The notes under the pieces: generated by a model
Databases searched by the model: none
What the model was told of the DNA's origin: nothing
The model's input: the letters and a program-made list of their open reading frames with translations, nothing else
Translations under genes and position numbers: made by a program
In this document: positions 9,464 to 18,088 of the stretch, piece by piece
Position numbering within the stretch: the stretch's first letter is position 1
How the letters are laid out: the number at the start of each line of letters is the position of its first letter
Assembly: GCF_005280585.1 (NCBI RefSeq)
Contig: NZ_SZVO01000002.1
Span: 691,005 to 755,004 of the forward strand
Source of the DNA: Dyadobacter frigoris
Lineage (GTDB): Bacteria > Bacteroidota > Bacteroidia > Cytophagales > Spirosomataceae
DNA: 64,000 nt
Reading direction: 5' to 3'

Positions 9464-11107
9464 TTAATACAGCTTCTCATAATACTCCCGAGCCATTCGA
9501 TCAGAATTGAATGGCTCATTCACATCATTCATGCTATTTAAAGTGATCCGCTGCCACTCCTTCTGATTCTTATAATAAGTTGGTAATACTTTATTTTCAA
9601 TCAAATCGAAGAAATTGTCACAATCAGTCTTGTTAATATCATCCCCTTCGGCCACAGGCACGATAAAAGAATTTTCTCCATCCTTTGCAAATTCACAAAT
9701 CCAGCCATCGTAAGTGGATAAGTTGATGGAAGCATTCATTGCCGCAGTCATCCCGCTGGTTCCGGATGCTTCACGGGTTACAACCGGTGTGTTCAGCCAA
9801 ACATCAGAACCATCCTTTAACAATTTGGAAAGCGCCAGTTCATAACCTGTTAATACCGCCATGTTGTCAAAATAGTGACTAAGGTAAAAAAGATGGTTGA
9901 ATGTACTAATCGCACCTTCATCTTTTGGATACGGTTTCCCCGCCCAGATAATCTGGATTGGCATATCGGTATTGTCAAGCAACTTCTTAAAACGCTCAAC
10001 ATCCCAGGTCAAAATATCCGGACGTTTGTAAGCTGCAAATCTGCGGGCCCAAACGATTGTCAATACATTCGGATCAAATATCTTCCCGCATTGATCCGCA
10101 ACCGTTTTGAAAAGAACACTTTTAAGTTCTTTTTTTCTACCCGAAATCGCTTTTGAATCTTTTTTAATTCTTGCCTTTTCCAGCGTCTCATCCACCCAAT
10201 AGGTATTATTCTGAGCGTTGGTAATATGTGTTATTTCACAAATTCCCGGATAGCTTTTCCACATTTGACGCGAAACTTCTCCATGCAGTTTTGAAACACC
10301 ATTTGCTTTTTTACTTAAACGTAAAGCAGCAAGCGAATGATTAAAAATATTATCCTTAATGCCGGTAATTTTTCTGACCACATCCATTTTCAATCCTGAG
10401 AAAAAACCTAAATTTTCCAGGAAACTGATGTCATGTTTTTCATTTCCCGCTTCTTCCGGCGTATGGGTAGTAAAAACCAATCGCTTCTTTAATTCAGGCA
10501 GTTTTTTATATTTCTGGTATAGATAAAATGCCGCGGAAACTGCATGTGCTTCATTTAAATGGTAAATGTCCGGCTGGTATTTTAATTCGTCGAGCAATTT
10601 AGCTCCACCTATTCCTAACACCATACATTGAGCCACTTTCATAGTCACGTCCGAATCGTATAGCGAATAAGAAATTGCCCGCATTTCTTCATCATTTCCA
10701 TCTACATCCGTGGTCAGGAAAAACATGGGAGCCGTTTTAAAAACTTCCGGAGATAGGTAATAGGCGCGAACCCAAACCTGTTTCCCCAAAATTGGAATCT
10801 GGAAATTGATTCCGGTATCGGTTAAAAAGTGATATATTTTTTCATGAAACTGCGGTTCCATGCTGTTATCCCGTTTGCGTCCCTGGTCGTAATATCCGTA
10901 TTTCCAAAGCATTCCTACACCTATTAAATTCTGACGGAGGGCATATACGCTTTTCATATGTGAGCCTGCCAGAAAACCCAATCCTCCCGAATAAGATTTT
11001 AAAGCCTGATCGAGGGCAAATTCCATGGAAAAGTATGCAACTGATTTTGTATAATTTTTATCCGGTGTGAACGGATGTTGAAAGGGCACAGAAAATGGCT
11101 GATTCAT
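9464..11107 (-). CDS. GT35-like alpha-glucan phosphorylase family protein
   Basis: 547 residues, as in short bacterial alpha-glucan phosphorylases. VAYFSMEFALDQALKSYSGGLGFLAGSH near the N-terminus and YHLNEAHA, FTTHTPEEAGNEKH and the C-terminal REASGTSGMTAAMN block are family hallmarks. Canonical enzymes use pyridoxal phosphate to phosphorolyse glucan chains to glucose 1-phosphate. Here the position matching the cofactor-binding lysine (GTSGMK or GTGNMK) is a threonine, so the reaction may differ from classical phosphorolysis. The gene is monocistronic with no glycogen genes nearby. Confidence 0.8.
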   Translation of the reverse strand: MNQPFSVPFQHPFTPDKNYTKSVAYFSMEFALDQALKSYSGGLGFLAGSHMKSVYALRQNLIGVGMLWKYGYYDQGRKRDNSMEPQFHEKIYHFLTDTGINFQIPILGKQVWVRAYYLSPEVFKTAPMFFLTTDVDGNDEEMRAISYSLYDSDVTMKVAQCMVLGIGGAKLLDELKYQPDIYHLNEAHAVSAAFYLYQKYKKLPELKKRLVFTTHTPEEAGNEKHDISFLENLGFFSGLKMDVVRKITGIKDNIFNHSLAALRLSKKANGVSKLHGEVSRQMWKSYPGICEITHITNAQNNTYWVDETLEKARIKKDSKAISGRKKELKSVLFKTVADQCGKIFDPNVLTIVWARRFAAYKRPDILTWDVERFKKLLDNTDMPIQIIWAGKPYPKDEGAISTFNHLFYLSHYFDNMAVLTGYELALSKLLKDGSDVWLNTPVVTREASGTSGMTAAMNASINLSTYDGWICEFAKDGENSFIVPVAEGDDINKTDCDNFFDLIENKVLPTYYKNQKEWQRITLNSMNDVNEPFNSDRMAREYYEKLY

Positions 11108-11136
11108 TGAACACTAATTTAAATGAAAGAAATTTT

Positions 11137-12207
11137 CTAAGGCTTCGCGTGCATTTTTTCATAATGCAAACGAAGTAAATCTTCGCCGAAATCGTTGGTC
11201 AGATCCCGCACGACGGTGTGAATATGGTTTGCGTTGTTTTGCGTATTATCAAATTCGATGAGGATTGTCGGCCCCTGAATCCGATAATAAAACCCCGCTC
11301 CTTCTTTTATTTCCGGATCCACATTACCCATCCAAGCAAAATGTATGCCATCAAGCCCCGATTTTGTCAATTTAACCATTTGCTGATCTTTCAAAGTCAC
11401 ATGATACCGATTCAGATAAACAGCGATCAACTCTTGAAAAAGAGTTTTTTGAGCCGTTGTCATATCTTTCATCGCCATTCCTTCTGCCTTTACCACAACC
11501 AAATTACTGCGATTGTTTAAAGACAAGATTTCCCAGGGCGCCTTTTCCGATAAAATTACTTTCTGCCTCTGAGTATCTGAAAATGAATGAAGTAACTGAA
11601 AAGCAATATCCTGTTCATCCTTCAAAATGCGCTTTCCCTTTTGTGGAACATCTGCTAAAACCTTGCCCGGATTGGAACCCATAAAACCGGGCGTAAATGT
11701 AATGACGCCATTAACAGAAGTAAATTGCAATGAAACATGGTGCCCCTCCATCCGCCATCCCCAGGGTTGTTTTAAATCCGGAGTACCAAAAACCATGAAG
11801 GAATAATTTTCAGGATCACGATAAGTATCGTTAGAAGTGCGCTTTTCAACCACGCGCAGCACATTTTCCAGATCAACGATATCCATCGTTTTTTGATAGC
11901 CATTCGCACTCATGACCAACTTTACCATTTCAAAAGCTTTCGCCCGCTGCGTTTCATTCATATTTTTCAGCGTCAGGCCTTTCCGTGTTCTTGGGACATA
12001 ATGCCAGTCAAACCGGATGGTATCTTCAAAAGAAACACAGGCTTCTTTCACTTGTCCGGCGTCCAGTGCTTTTACAAATTCATTTACCACGACAACCATT
12101 TTCTCTGAAAGCAGTTTGTCTTTCGAATCTGCAAAAGCCTGGTTATAAAATAAACCCGGAAGAAAAATAAAGTAGTTAAGCCTGTAACACAGTTTGAAAA
12201 ATCTCAT
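11137..12207 (-). CDS. DUF3500 domain protein, exported
   Basis: 356 residues from the chosen ATG 12207. The frame continues upstream to 12291 but would overlap the cysQ 3' end; 12207 gives a hydrophobic signal-like N-terminus (FFKLCYRLNYFIFLPGLF...AFA). The body matches the DUF3500 pattern: FVKALDAGQ, an RKGLTLKNMNETQRAKAFEMVKLVMS helix, YSFMVFGTPD, WGWRMEGHHVSLQF, and a C-terminal GPTILIEFDNTQNNANHIHTVVRDL block. The clustered histidines suggest metal or ligand binding, but no reaction is known. It lies 58 bp downstream of cysQ. Confidence 0.78.
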   Translation of the reverse strand: MRFFKLCYRLNYFIFLPGLFYNQAFADSKDKLLSEKMVVVVNEFVKALDAGQVKEACVSFEDTIRFDWHYVPRTRKGLTLKNMNETQRAKAFEMVKLVMSANGYQKTMDIVDLENVLRVVEKRTSNDTYRDPENYSFMVFGTPDLKQPWGWRMEGHHVSLQFTSVNGVITFTPGFMGSNPGKVLADVPQKGKRILKDEQDIAFQLLHSFSDTQRQKVILSEKAPWEILSLNNRSNLVVVKAEGMAMKDMTTAQKTLFQELIAVYLNRYHVTLKDQQMVKLTKSGLDGIHFAWMGNVDPEIKEGAGFYYRIQGPTILIEFDNTQNNANHIHTVVRDLTNDFGEDLLRLHYEKMHAKP

Positions 12208-12265
12208 GGTTTCTGATGTTTTGTAGTTCAAACAAAAGAAACCCTGACTATTGAATATACTGCTT

Positions 12266-13051
12266 TTATTCTCCGTCGTGCAGCGTGACATACTGCGCCC
12301 CGGAGATAAAACTTCCGTTTACCAGCGAAACCTTATTGTACAAAAACGGCTCCCCATTTAACGTTGTCATTTGTCCTCCGCTCAACGTAAGTATCGCCTG
12401 TCCCGCAGCGGTGTCCCATTCCATCGTCGGATTTTGACGAAAATAAATATGCGCCAGACCTTCGGCAAGCAGACAAAATTTAAGAGAGCTGCCAATGGCG
12501 ATTTTCTTCACAACCGGATATCTTGCCAAAACCTCAGTTTCTTCCGGCGCCGCATGTGAGCGGCTTCCGACAGAAATCCAGTCGGTACTGTTTTTATCAA
12601 CTTTCAAAGCCGTTTTAATTCCGTCAGAATCAATTTTCCATCCACCCGTTTCCTGATTTGCGTAATACATCGTATCCGTAACAGGAATATAAATAATTCC
12701 TAAAACCGGTACCCGATTGTGAATGAGCGCTATATTAATCGTAAACTCGCCATTTCGGTTAATAAATTCCTTCGTTCCATCCAATGGATCCACGCACCAG
12801 AAGTATTCCCAGTTTTTACGTTCATCGTAAGAAACATGAATTTCTTCCTCGGACATGATCGGTATATCCGGCGTTAAAACTTCCAGTCTCGATACAATCA
12901 AATTATTAGAAGCCTGATCAGCCAATGTCAAAGGCGAATGATCGGCCTTATATTCAACCTCTTCCGACTTCTCTGCATCGTAATAAATGTCCAGAACAAC
13001 CTTTCCGGCGTCTTTGGCTATTTCAAGCAACTTATTGATATCTGGTGTCAT
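12266..13051 (-). CDS. cysQ: 3'(2'),5'-bisphosphate nucleotidase CysQ
   Basis: 261 residues, the usual length for this inositol-monophosphatase superfamily member. Metal-binding motifs are visible: MSEEE (about 66-70), DPLDGTKEFI (about 84-93) and EWDTAAGQA (about 209-217). CysQ removes the 3'-phosphate from PAP or PAPS made during sulfate assimilation and sulfation. EFINRNGEFTINIALI favours CysQ over plain inositol monophosphatase. DUF3500 follows on the same strand. Confidence 0.9.
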   Translation of the reverse strand: MTPDINKLLEIAKDAGKVVLDIYYDAEKSEEVEYKADHSPLTLADQASNNLIVSRLEVLTPDIPIMSEEEIHVSYDERKNWEYFWCVDPLDGTKEFINRNGEFTINIALIHNRVPVLGIIYIPVTDTMYYANQETGGWKIDSDGIKTALKVDKNSTDWISVGSRSHAAPEETEVLARYPVVKKIAIGSSLKFCLLAEGLAHIYFRQNPTMEWDTAAGQAILTLSGGQMTTLNGEPFLYNKVSLVNGSFISGAQYVTLHDGE

Positions 13052-13091
13052 AGTGTAATGTGTTTCAAAAATTTCAGTTCAGGAATATAAT

Positions 13092-13127
13092 AAAAAATGC
13101 CTGCCCGAAAAGAATTCAGACAGGCAT
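13092..13127 (-). terminator. Rho-independent terminator after the LEA-like gene
   Basis: On the minus strand, ATGCCTG pairs with CAGGCAT across a 17-base loop, followed by six T. Confidence 0.8.
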
Positions 13128-13147
13128 CCTTTCAAATAAAATATCTT

Positions 13148-14011
13148 TTATTTACCAAACAACCTGGCCCAGAAACCTTTGGCTTTCGTTTTTGTTTCTT
13201 CATATTTTTCAGAAGCCGCCACTTTCAGTTCTTCAATTTCAACTTCCGCTTTTGCTTTTAATTCCGCCGCTTTTACCTGCGCTTCCGCCAGTTTTTCTGA
13301 TGCAATTTCTTTTGCATCCTCATATTTCTCAGCAGCTATCACTTTGGCATCTTCAAATTTTTCAGACGCATCCTCTTTCAAATCAGCGAACTTTTCAGCT
13401 GCTTCCTCTTTCAGGTCTTCAAATTTACCGGCAGCTTCTTCTTTCAAAGCACCAGCCCGGCCCTGCAACTCAGAAATAACTTCCTCAGCCTTAACTTTTC
13501 CAGCTGCAATATTCAATTCTACTTCATTCTGCAATTGCTCTACTTTGGCAGAAAAACCGGATTTCACTTCTTCCGCTTTTTCCTGGACTTCTGTTACTTT
13601 CTCACCCGCTTCGGCAGCCAGTTCTTCGGCTTTGTCAGAGGCTTCAATTTTAGCGTCTGCCAATTCCGTTTTCACTTCTTCTATTTTTTCCTCTGCCACT
13701 TCTTTATAAGCTTCGGCTGATGCTGATACATCTTCTTTTACCTCGGCAACAACTTCTTTCGCATCTTCTGCTTTTTCTTCGGCGGCAGCTTTTATTTCCT
13801 CGACTTTATCACCCGCTTCAGCTTTCACTTCCGCTATCTTTTCCTCCGCTGTTTCCTCCACTTTCAATTTTGCTGCATCTTTCACATCCTCTCCAATCTC
13901 CTCCACGCCGTCAGCAGTTTCGTCTTTCAATTCGGTTGATTTTGCTTTGATGTCTTCAATTTTTTTATCCAATGATCCTTCGGATGGTGTTGGTTCTTCA
14001 TTAGCTGCCAT
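13148..14011 (-). CDS. LEA-like / apolipoprotein-like 11-residue repeat protein
   Basis: 287 residues, almost entirely Ala, Glu, Lys, Asp and Val, with no signal peptide. An 11-residue period is plain from about 190 to 255, for example AAEKFADLKED, ASEKFEDAKVI, AAEKYEDAKEI and ASEKLAEAQVK. This periodicity is typical of group 3 LEA (desiccation) proteins and apolipoprotein-type amphipathic helices. The C-terminus (KGFWARLFGK) is basic and aromatic and could bind membrane. A stabilising role under drying or osmotic stress is an inference; a plain coiled-coil protein is the alternative. It has its own terminator and a 98-bp upstream gap. Confidence 0.75.
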   Translation of the reverse strand: MAANEEPTPSEGSLDKKIEDIKAKSTELKDETADGVEEIGEDVKDAAKLKVEETAEEKIAEVKAEAGDKVEEIKAAAEEKAEDAKEVVAEVKEDVSASAEAYKEVAEEKIEEVKTELADAKIEASDKAEELAAEAGEKVTEVQEKAEEVKSGFSAKVEQLQNEVELNIAAGKVKAEEVISELQGRAGALKEEAAGKFEDLKEEAAEKFADLKEDASEKFEDAKVIAAEKYEDAKEIASEKLAEAQVKAAELKAKAEVEIEELKVAASEKYEETKTKAKGFWARLFGK

Positions 14012-14109
14012 AACTGTGGGTGTTGGTTTGGATTGAATAAGTTAGAAAAGGTTGAATGCGTAAGCTACAAAGGAGTTCCGAACGTTGCAAACAAACGCAA
14101 ACCTTTTTA

Positions 14110-14676
14110 CTATGATAACCTTCTAATGATCAATTTTTTAACAATTTCATAAAAGATATCCGGCTGAAGCGTACGCCAATTCTCTATATGTAAAGTCCCG
14201 CCGAAGTTCAGGTAATAATCCAGCCGGTAGCGTTTCCATTCCTCTTCCACATGGTCCCTGAAATTCACAGCCGCTATCCAGCCGTCTTCTACATCGTCAA
14301 ACCACTCGGCATAATAGTCGTCCTCGCTGCCATGAAAATTCAAAATATTCTCGCCCATCAGGATAAACTGGTTAATCCCCTCATCGATCAACGGCTCAAC
14401 GACCTGTCTTTTCAGGTACATGATATCGTTGTGCAGCGCATCATTCCACTCACCCATAAGTTCGATGATGGCAAAATGTTTGTTGTAATCCGCGAAAAGG
14501 ATTTTGACATAAAGTGTCTCCGAACCTATTTCATCCCAAAGCGGATGAATGTAATAACCATAAATTGCATTTTCGTAATAATCAAGATTGTAAGTCCTGC
14601 CATAAAACGGCGACCTCCGATCCCGACTGGCAACATAATGCTTCTCCCAATTATAATATGGCTCAATCTCCTGCAT
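14110..14676 (-). CDS. Conserved-looking hypothetical protein
   Basis: 188 residues, soluble, rich in Trp, Tyr and Asp, with no signal or membrane segment. Visible patterns include YNWEKHYVASRDRRSPFYGR, FAIIELMGEWNDALHND and a very acidic GSEDDYYAEWFDDVEDGW stretch. No catalytic motif or family was recognised. The regular helix/strand alternation and absence of low complexity argue that it is a real gene. The 130 bp upstream hold no gene. Confidence 0.6.
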   Translation of the reverse strand: MQEIEPYYNWEKHYVASRDRRSPFYGRTYNLDYYENAIYGYYIHPLWDEIGSETLYVKILFADYNKHFAIIELMGEWNDALHNDIMYLKRQVVEPLIDEGINQFILMGENILNFHGSEDDYYAEWFDDVEDGWIAAVNFRDHVEEEWKRYRLDYYLNFGGTLHIENWRTLQPDIFYEIVKKLIIRRLS

Positions 14677-14812
14677 ATTTTTTAATCGTTGAATAGTGCT
14701 TGCAGATGGTTTTGGCTGCGTAGGTATTTAACGTAAAATGGGGGTTTTGGGGTTCAGAAGAAGTGTAAGACTTATTGGAAAATAAATGAAATTATATCTC
14801 CTCAATTTCTAG

Positions 14813-14983
14813 TTATTTGCATATAGTTTTGCAAAACCCATAATCTAGCGCAGAATGTCAGGGAACACACGTAGTTATACCTTTGGCTTCATTTATATAA
14901 ATATCATGCTTTGCGCCATGTCTGCGCAAATAGCAAGAATGTTTGTTTAAATGTTGGATCAGTTTATTCCTCTTGATCGACAT
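14813..14983 (-). pseudogene. Broken hicA toxin gene (nonsense codon)
   Basis: A frame starting at ATG 14983, inside the end of the hicB gene, reads MSIKRNKLIQHLNKHSCYLR..., continues through RHGAKHDIYIN and TTCVP, then hits TGA at 14860-14858. Reading through gives HSALDYGFCKTICK before TAA at 14813. HicA toxins normally have VPRHS here, so an arginine codon (CGA) seems to have become TGA. The conserved histidine in RHGAKHD is intact, but the 41-residue product lacks the C-terminal helix. Too short and broken for standard gene callers. Confidence 0.7.
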
Positions 14984-15185
14984 AAGAGAAAATTAACCGT
15001 TCTCTCTCAATAATATCACCAGGATCTTCTTCCTCTTTTAGATCTTCCAGATACAATTCTAATGCATCTTTTAAATTCTCCATAACTTCTTGCTTTGAAC
15101 TGCCCTCAGTAATGACAGCAGGAATCTCCTTTATTGAACCAATAAATTTTCCGTCGCCTTTAACGATTGATATTGTTAATTTCAT
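14964..15185 (-). CDS. HicB-family antitoxin
   Basis: 73 residues with the HicB fold: a short beta-sheet (KLTISIVKGDGKFIGSI, then IPAVITEG) and a helix of the SSKQEVMENLKDALELYLEDL type. HicB neutralises HicA mRNA interferases. Its 3' end overlaps the broken hicA frame, the usual coupling of such modules, though toxin-first order is more common. With the toxin inactive it is now an orphan antitoxin, possibly kept against HicA from elsewhere. No DNA-binding domain follows the HicB fold. Confidence 0.75.
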   Translation of the reverse strand: MKLTISIVKGDGKFIGSIKEIPAVITEGSSKQEVMENLKDALELYLEDLKEEEDPGDIIERERLIFSYVDQEE

Positions 15186-15278
15186 AATGAGAAAACAGAT
15201 GCTGATATGTAGTTAAATATGATAAAGTTAAATTTAATTTAAAGTAATATCTTTAAAAATATCAGTTCTTAACATTAA

Positions 15279-16109
15279 TTAATTTTTTCCCCTAAACTCC
15301 CCCGGACTAACCCCAACATACTTCTTAAAAATCCGATTTAAATGACTCTTATCCGTAAATCCAAATTCATTCGCGATTTCGGTGATCTGCATATCCGTAT
15401 GTTGCAGGCGGTTTTCGATCAGCTTTAATTTGTAGTTCATAACAAATTGCTGCAACGTCTCATTCATGTGTTTTTGGAAATACCGGCCGATGTAAGCTTC
15501 CGAGATTCCGAATTTCTGGCTGATATGTTCACCTTTCAAAAATTCCGGATTATAAATATTTGCCTGAACATATTGGAGAATTTTTATTGCTTTGCTATCA
15601 CTTTGTTCATCAATCTGAGAAGGAAGACTAACCATAATATTTCTGGCGATGATCACCAGCAACGTATTGATATATTGAGAAATGAGCTCCTTATGATACA
15701 AATCCTTTTTGTCATGCTCCGCAATCAGCGCTTCCATAATAGACCTGACTACCTTTTTATCCGCATCGTTTTTTAAAGCACAGCCCGGTTCATGACTGGC
15801 ATTTTTCAAGATCATTTCCATCCGCTGCAACGGACCGGTTTCTTTCGCCTGCACATAAATATCATTGAAACGGATGAAGAAAAACTGCGTCGGCGTTTTT
15901 ATATCAAAACGATGGGAATCTTCTGGCGCAATTAAAAACAGATGTCCGGGTTTATAAGCAAATTCAGTCGTATTTATGGATTGGATTCCAGTCCCGGCAA
16001 CCACGTAAATAATTTCAAAAAAACTGTGAGCATGTTCGCCACGCGGACAAACATCCAGAAATTCTTTCAGGATCAGCTCAAATGGCTCATGTAAGACATC
16101 TTTCTTCAT
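15279..16109 (-). CDS. AraC-family transcriptional regulator
   Basis: 276 residues from ATG 16109 (an upstream ATG at 16124 is possible). An N-terminal cupin-like sensor domain (about 15-100; RGEHAHSFFEIIYVVAGTGIQ, PGHLFLIAPEDSHRF) precedes a C-terminal double helix-turn-helix (about 180-275; ISQKFGISEAYIGRYFQKHMN and EIANEFGFTDKSHLNRIFKKY). It is divergent from the quinone oxidoreductase gene across 92 bp, and such a pair usually means direct regulation of the neighbour. The inducer is unknown. Confidence 0.88.
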   Translation of the reverse strand: MKKDVLHEPFELILKEFLDVCPRGEHAHSFFEIIYVVAGTGIQSINTTEFAYKPGHLFLIAPEDSHRFDIKTPTQFFFIRFNDIYVQAKETGPLQRMEMILKNASHEPGCALKNDADKKVVRSIMEALIAEHDKKDLYHKELISQYINTLLVIIARNIMVSLPSQIDEQSDSKAIKILQYVQANIYNPEFLKGEHISQKFGISEAYIGRYFQKHMNETLQQFVMNYKLKLIENRLQHTDMQITEIANEFGFTDKSHLNRIFKKYVGVSPGEFRGKN

Positions 16110-16201
16110 GACAAAAATGTACAACTTTGGTATGTAAAATTACACCTTTTTAACTTATAAAAACGGCAAAATTTGTCCTGTCAATTTAAATAAAAATAAT
16201 C

Positions 16202-17203
16202 ATGGAAAATTCAGCCAGAAATATGAAAGCACTTGTGTTAGAACAATTTGGTGCTCCATACATTTTAAAAGAAATCGGCATCCCAACAGTTGACGATTAT
16301 CAGGTTTTGGTACAAATAAAAGCAAGCGGAATAAACCCGCTTGACCTGAAAATAAAATCAGGAAATGCAGGACACGCCAAAGTAAAATTACCAGCTATTC
16401 CCGGTGTGGACATGGCGGGAATTGTAGTTAAAGTCGGCCGAAATGTTGAAAACTTTAAAGCCGGAGATGAAGTATATGGATTGACAGGCGGTATCGGTGG
16501 TGTGCAGGGATCTTTGGCAGAATACGCTTCCGTAGACCCGGATCTTCTGGCGATCAAACCCAAAAACCTGACTATGAAAGAAGCAGCATCGTTGCCATTA
16601 GCATTTATTACAGCCTGGGAAGGCTTGGTTGATCGTGCAAAAGTAGGCACGGCTCAAAGCGTTTTAATTCATGGCGGCGCAGGCGGCGTGGGACATATCG
16701 CTATACAAATAGCAAAATCTTTTGGCGCCCAAGTGTTTGCTACCGGTTCCGAAAGTCAGAAATCAATTTTAAATAAGCTTGGAGCTACTGCGATTGATTA
16801 TCAAACTGAAACCGTTTCCGACTATGTTGACAATCACACGAAAGGAGAAGGTTTTGATATTATTTTTGATACACTGGGCGGAACAACGCTTGATGCATCA
16901 TTTCAGGCAGTGAAAGTTTATACAGGACATGTTGTAAGTATTCTGGGCTGGGGCAGTCACAGTTTGGCTCCGCTATCTTTCCGCGGCGCAACGTATTCGG
17001 GTGTGTTCACGCTATTACCTCTCCTCTCGGGAAAAGGCCGGAAACATCACGGAGAAATTTTAAAAGAAGCAACCCGATTAGCCGAAAACGGACTTTTGAA
17101 GCCTACTTTAGATCCTAAAACTTTTACATTAGAAACCATCGAAGTGGCTTACCAAGCCATTGAAAATAGAACGACGAGTGGAAAAGTTGTCATTGAAATT
17201 TAA
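16202..17203 (+). CDS. Zinc-free MDR quinone oxidoreductase-like protein
   Basis: 333 residues, medium-chain dehydrogenase/reductase. An N-terminal GroES-like domain (SGINPLDLKIKSG, IPGVDMAGIV) is followed by a Rossmann domain with VLIHGGAGGVGHIAIQIAKSFGA, the NADPH-binding motif (about 155-175). Zinc ligands of alcohol dehydrogenases are absent, as in quinone oxidoreductases. It probably reduces quinones or enones with NADPH and so detoxifies electrophiles. It is likely controlled by the divergent AraC gene. An internal ATG at 16223 could also be the start. Confidence 0.85.
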   Translation: MENSARNMKALVLEQFGAPYILKEIGIPTVDDYQVLVQIKASGINPLDLKIKSGNAGHAKVKLPAIPGVDMAGIVVKVGRNVENFKAGDEVYGLTGGIGGVQGSLAEYASVDPDLLAIKPKNLTMKEAASLPLAFITAWEGLVDRAKVGTAQSVLIHGGAGGVGHIAIQIAKSFGAQVFATGSESQKSILNKLGATAIDYQTETVSDYVDNHTKGEGFDIIFDTLGGTTLDASFQAVKVYTGHVVSILGWGSHSLAPLSFRGATYSGVFTLLPLLSGKGRKHHGEILKEATRLAENGLLKPTLDPKTFTLETIEVAYQAIENRTTSGKVVIEI

Positions 17204-17219
17204 TAATTTTTCCATAATT

Positions 17220-17253
17220 GAAAATCCTTCGATATTTCAGTCGGAGGATTTTC
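17220..17253 (+). terminator. Hairpin terminator after the oxidoreductase gene
   Basis: GAAAATCCTTCGA and TCGGAGGATTTTC form a 13-base stem with one G-T pair and an eight-base loop. It sits just past the stop codon and is followed by a short T-rich stretch. Confidence 0.55.
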
Positions 17254-17396
17254 CGGTTTTATCACATACCAAAATTAAAATTTCCTTAATTTTGTATATT
17301 TTCAATTTTAATATTAATAATTCTTCGAAAATACAATACCCAATTAATATATTTGTTATAATTGACAAATACCGGAACAAACAATAACTTACTAGT

Positions 17397-17816
17397 ATGA
17401 ACGCAATAGATTATTTACGTGAGGAGATAAAATCATACTTTCCGGAATCTTCTGAACTGCAACTTTCCGGTGATTTTGCCCAGCACCGACGATTTAACTT
17501 TTACTTTAAAATAAAGGATGATTATTCTTACCTCCTTTATTTAAACTGGGACGGAGAATATGACCAGTTTATATTGAAATGTCTGGAATTCGTAAACGAG
17601 GAGATTTTGGAAAAATTAATAGCAGCATATCCGGAAACCGGAGCGAAAACCTTTAACCTCGGGCAACCCTGTTTAACGGTTTCTTTTATTTATCGAGGTG
17701 AAAATAAGCTGTCGGTTCTGGATTTTAAAGGGCCGGTTGATGCTGAGATTCATTCAAGAGAAATTTCAGGAATTAAGTTAATGCAGTGTGTTGATCCGGA
17801 ATTACATAAAGATTGA
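17397..17816 (+). CDS. Hypothetical soluble protein
   Basis: 139 residues. The N-terminal helix (AIDYLREEIKSYFP) and alternating strands (FNFYFKIKDDYSYLLYLNWDG; PCLTVSFIYRGENKLSVLDF) suggest a compact alpha/beta domain. There is no signal peptide, membrane segment or catalytic motif, and no family was recognised. Upstream is 193 bp of very AT-rich sequence with no gene; downstream is a repeat cluster. Confidence 0.5.
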   Translation: MNAIDYLREEIKSYFPESSELQLSGDFAQHRRFNFYFKIKDDYSYLLYLNWDGEYDQFILKCLEFVNEEILEKLIAAYPETGAKTFNLGQPCLTVSFIYRGENKLSVLDFKGPVDAEIHSREISGIKLMQCVDPELHKD

Positions 17817-17850
17817 ATGAGTTTTTTTTACAAAATAATTGATTTATAAA

Positions 17851-17939
17851 TCGGTCGTGCCGATGGCATTTTTGATAACTTGTTATCATTTGCCCACGGA
17901 ATAAATTCCGTGGCTACAATGTCGGTCGTGCCGATGGCA
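17851..17939. repeat. 18-bp direct repeats around a hairpin
   Basis: TCGGTCGTGCCGATGGCA occurs identically at 17851-17868 and 17922-17939. Between them lies CCACGGAAT/ATTCCGTGG, a perfect nine-base hairpin, and GATAAC/GTTATC. This looks like a dispersed intergenic repeat unit. Confidence 0.6.
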
Positions 17940-17998
17940 CTCTAACTAAATCCGGTTTTTTTCCCTTTAAAAAAACAGAACTGTTTTTGAGTAATACA

Positions 17999-18048
17999 TT
18001 TTCAGGATCAATTCCTTAGAAAGCTTTCTAAGGAATTGATCCTGAAAA
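17999..18048. repeat. 50-bp perfect palindrome
   Basis: Two 25-base arms meet with no loop, centred on AGCT between 18023 and 18024; every base pairs. It lies 40 bp past the 3' end of the minus-strand gene at 18089, so it may act as a terminator although no T-run follows. Confidence 0.8.
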
Positions 18049-18088
18049 GAAGTAGTAAGATAATATATAATCAGTACATTCCTGTTGA

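Noticed and set aside
11457..11684. Plus-strand frames within 11218-12170
   Set aside because: Antisense shadows of the DUF3500 gene with no independent features.
13179..13709. 176-codon plus-strand frame rich in Ser and Ala
   Set aside because: Antisense of the Glu/Lys/Ala-rich LEA-like gene; composition is forced by that gene.
17851..17939. CRISPR array
   Set aside because: Only two repeat copies, with a hairpin rather than a spacer between them, and no cas genes in the window.
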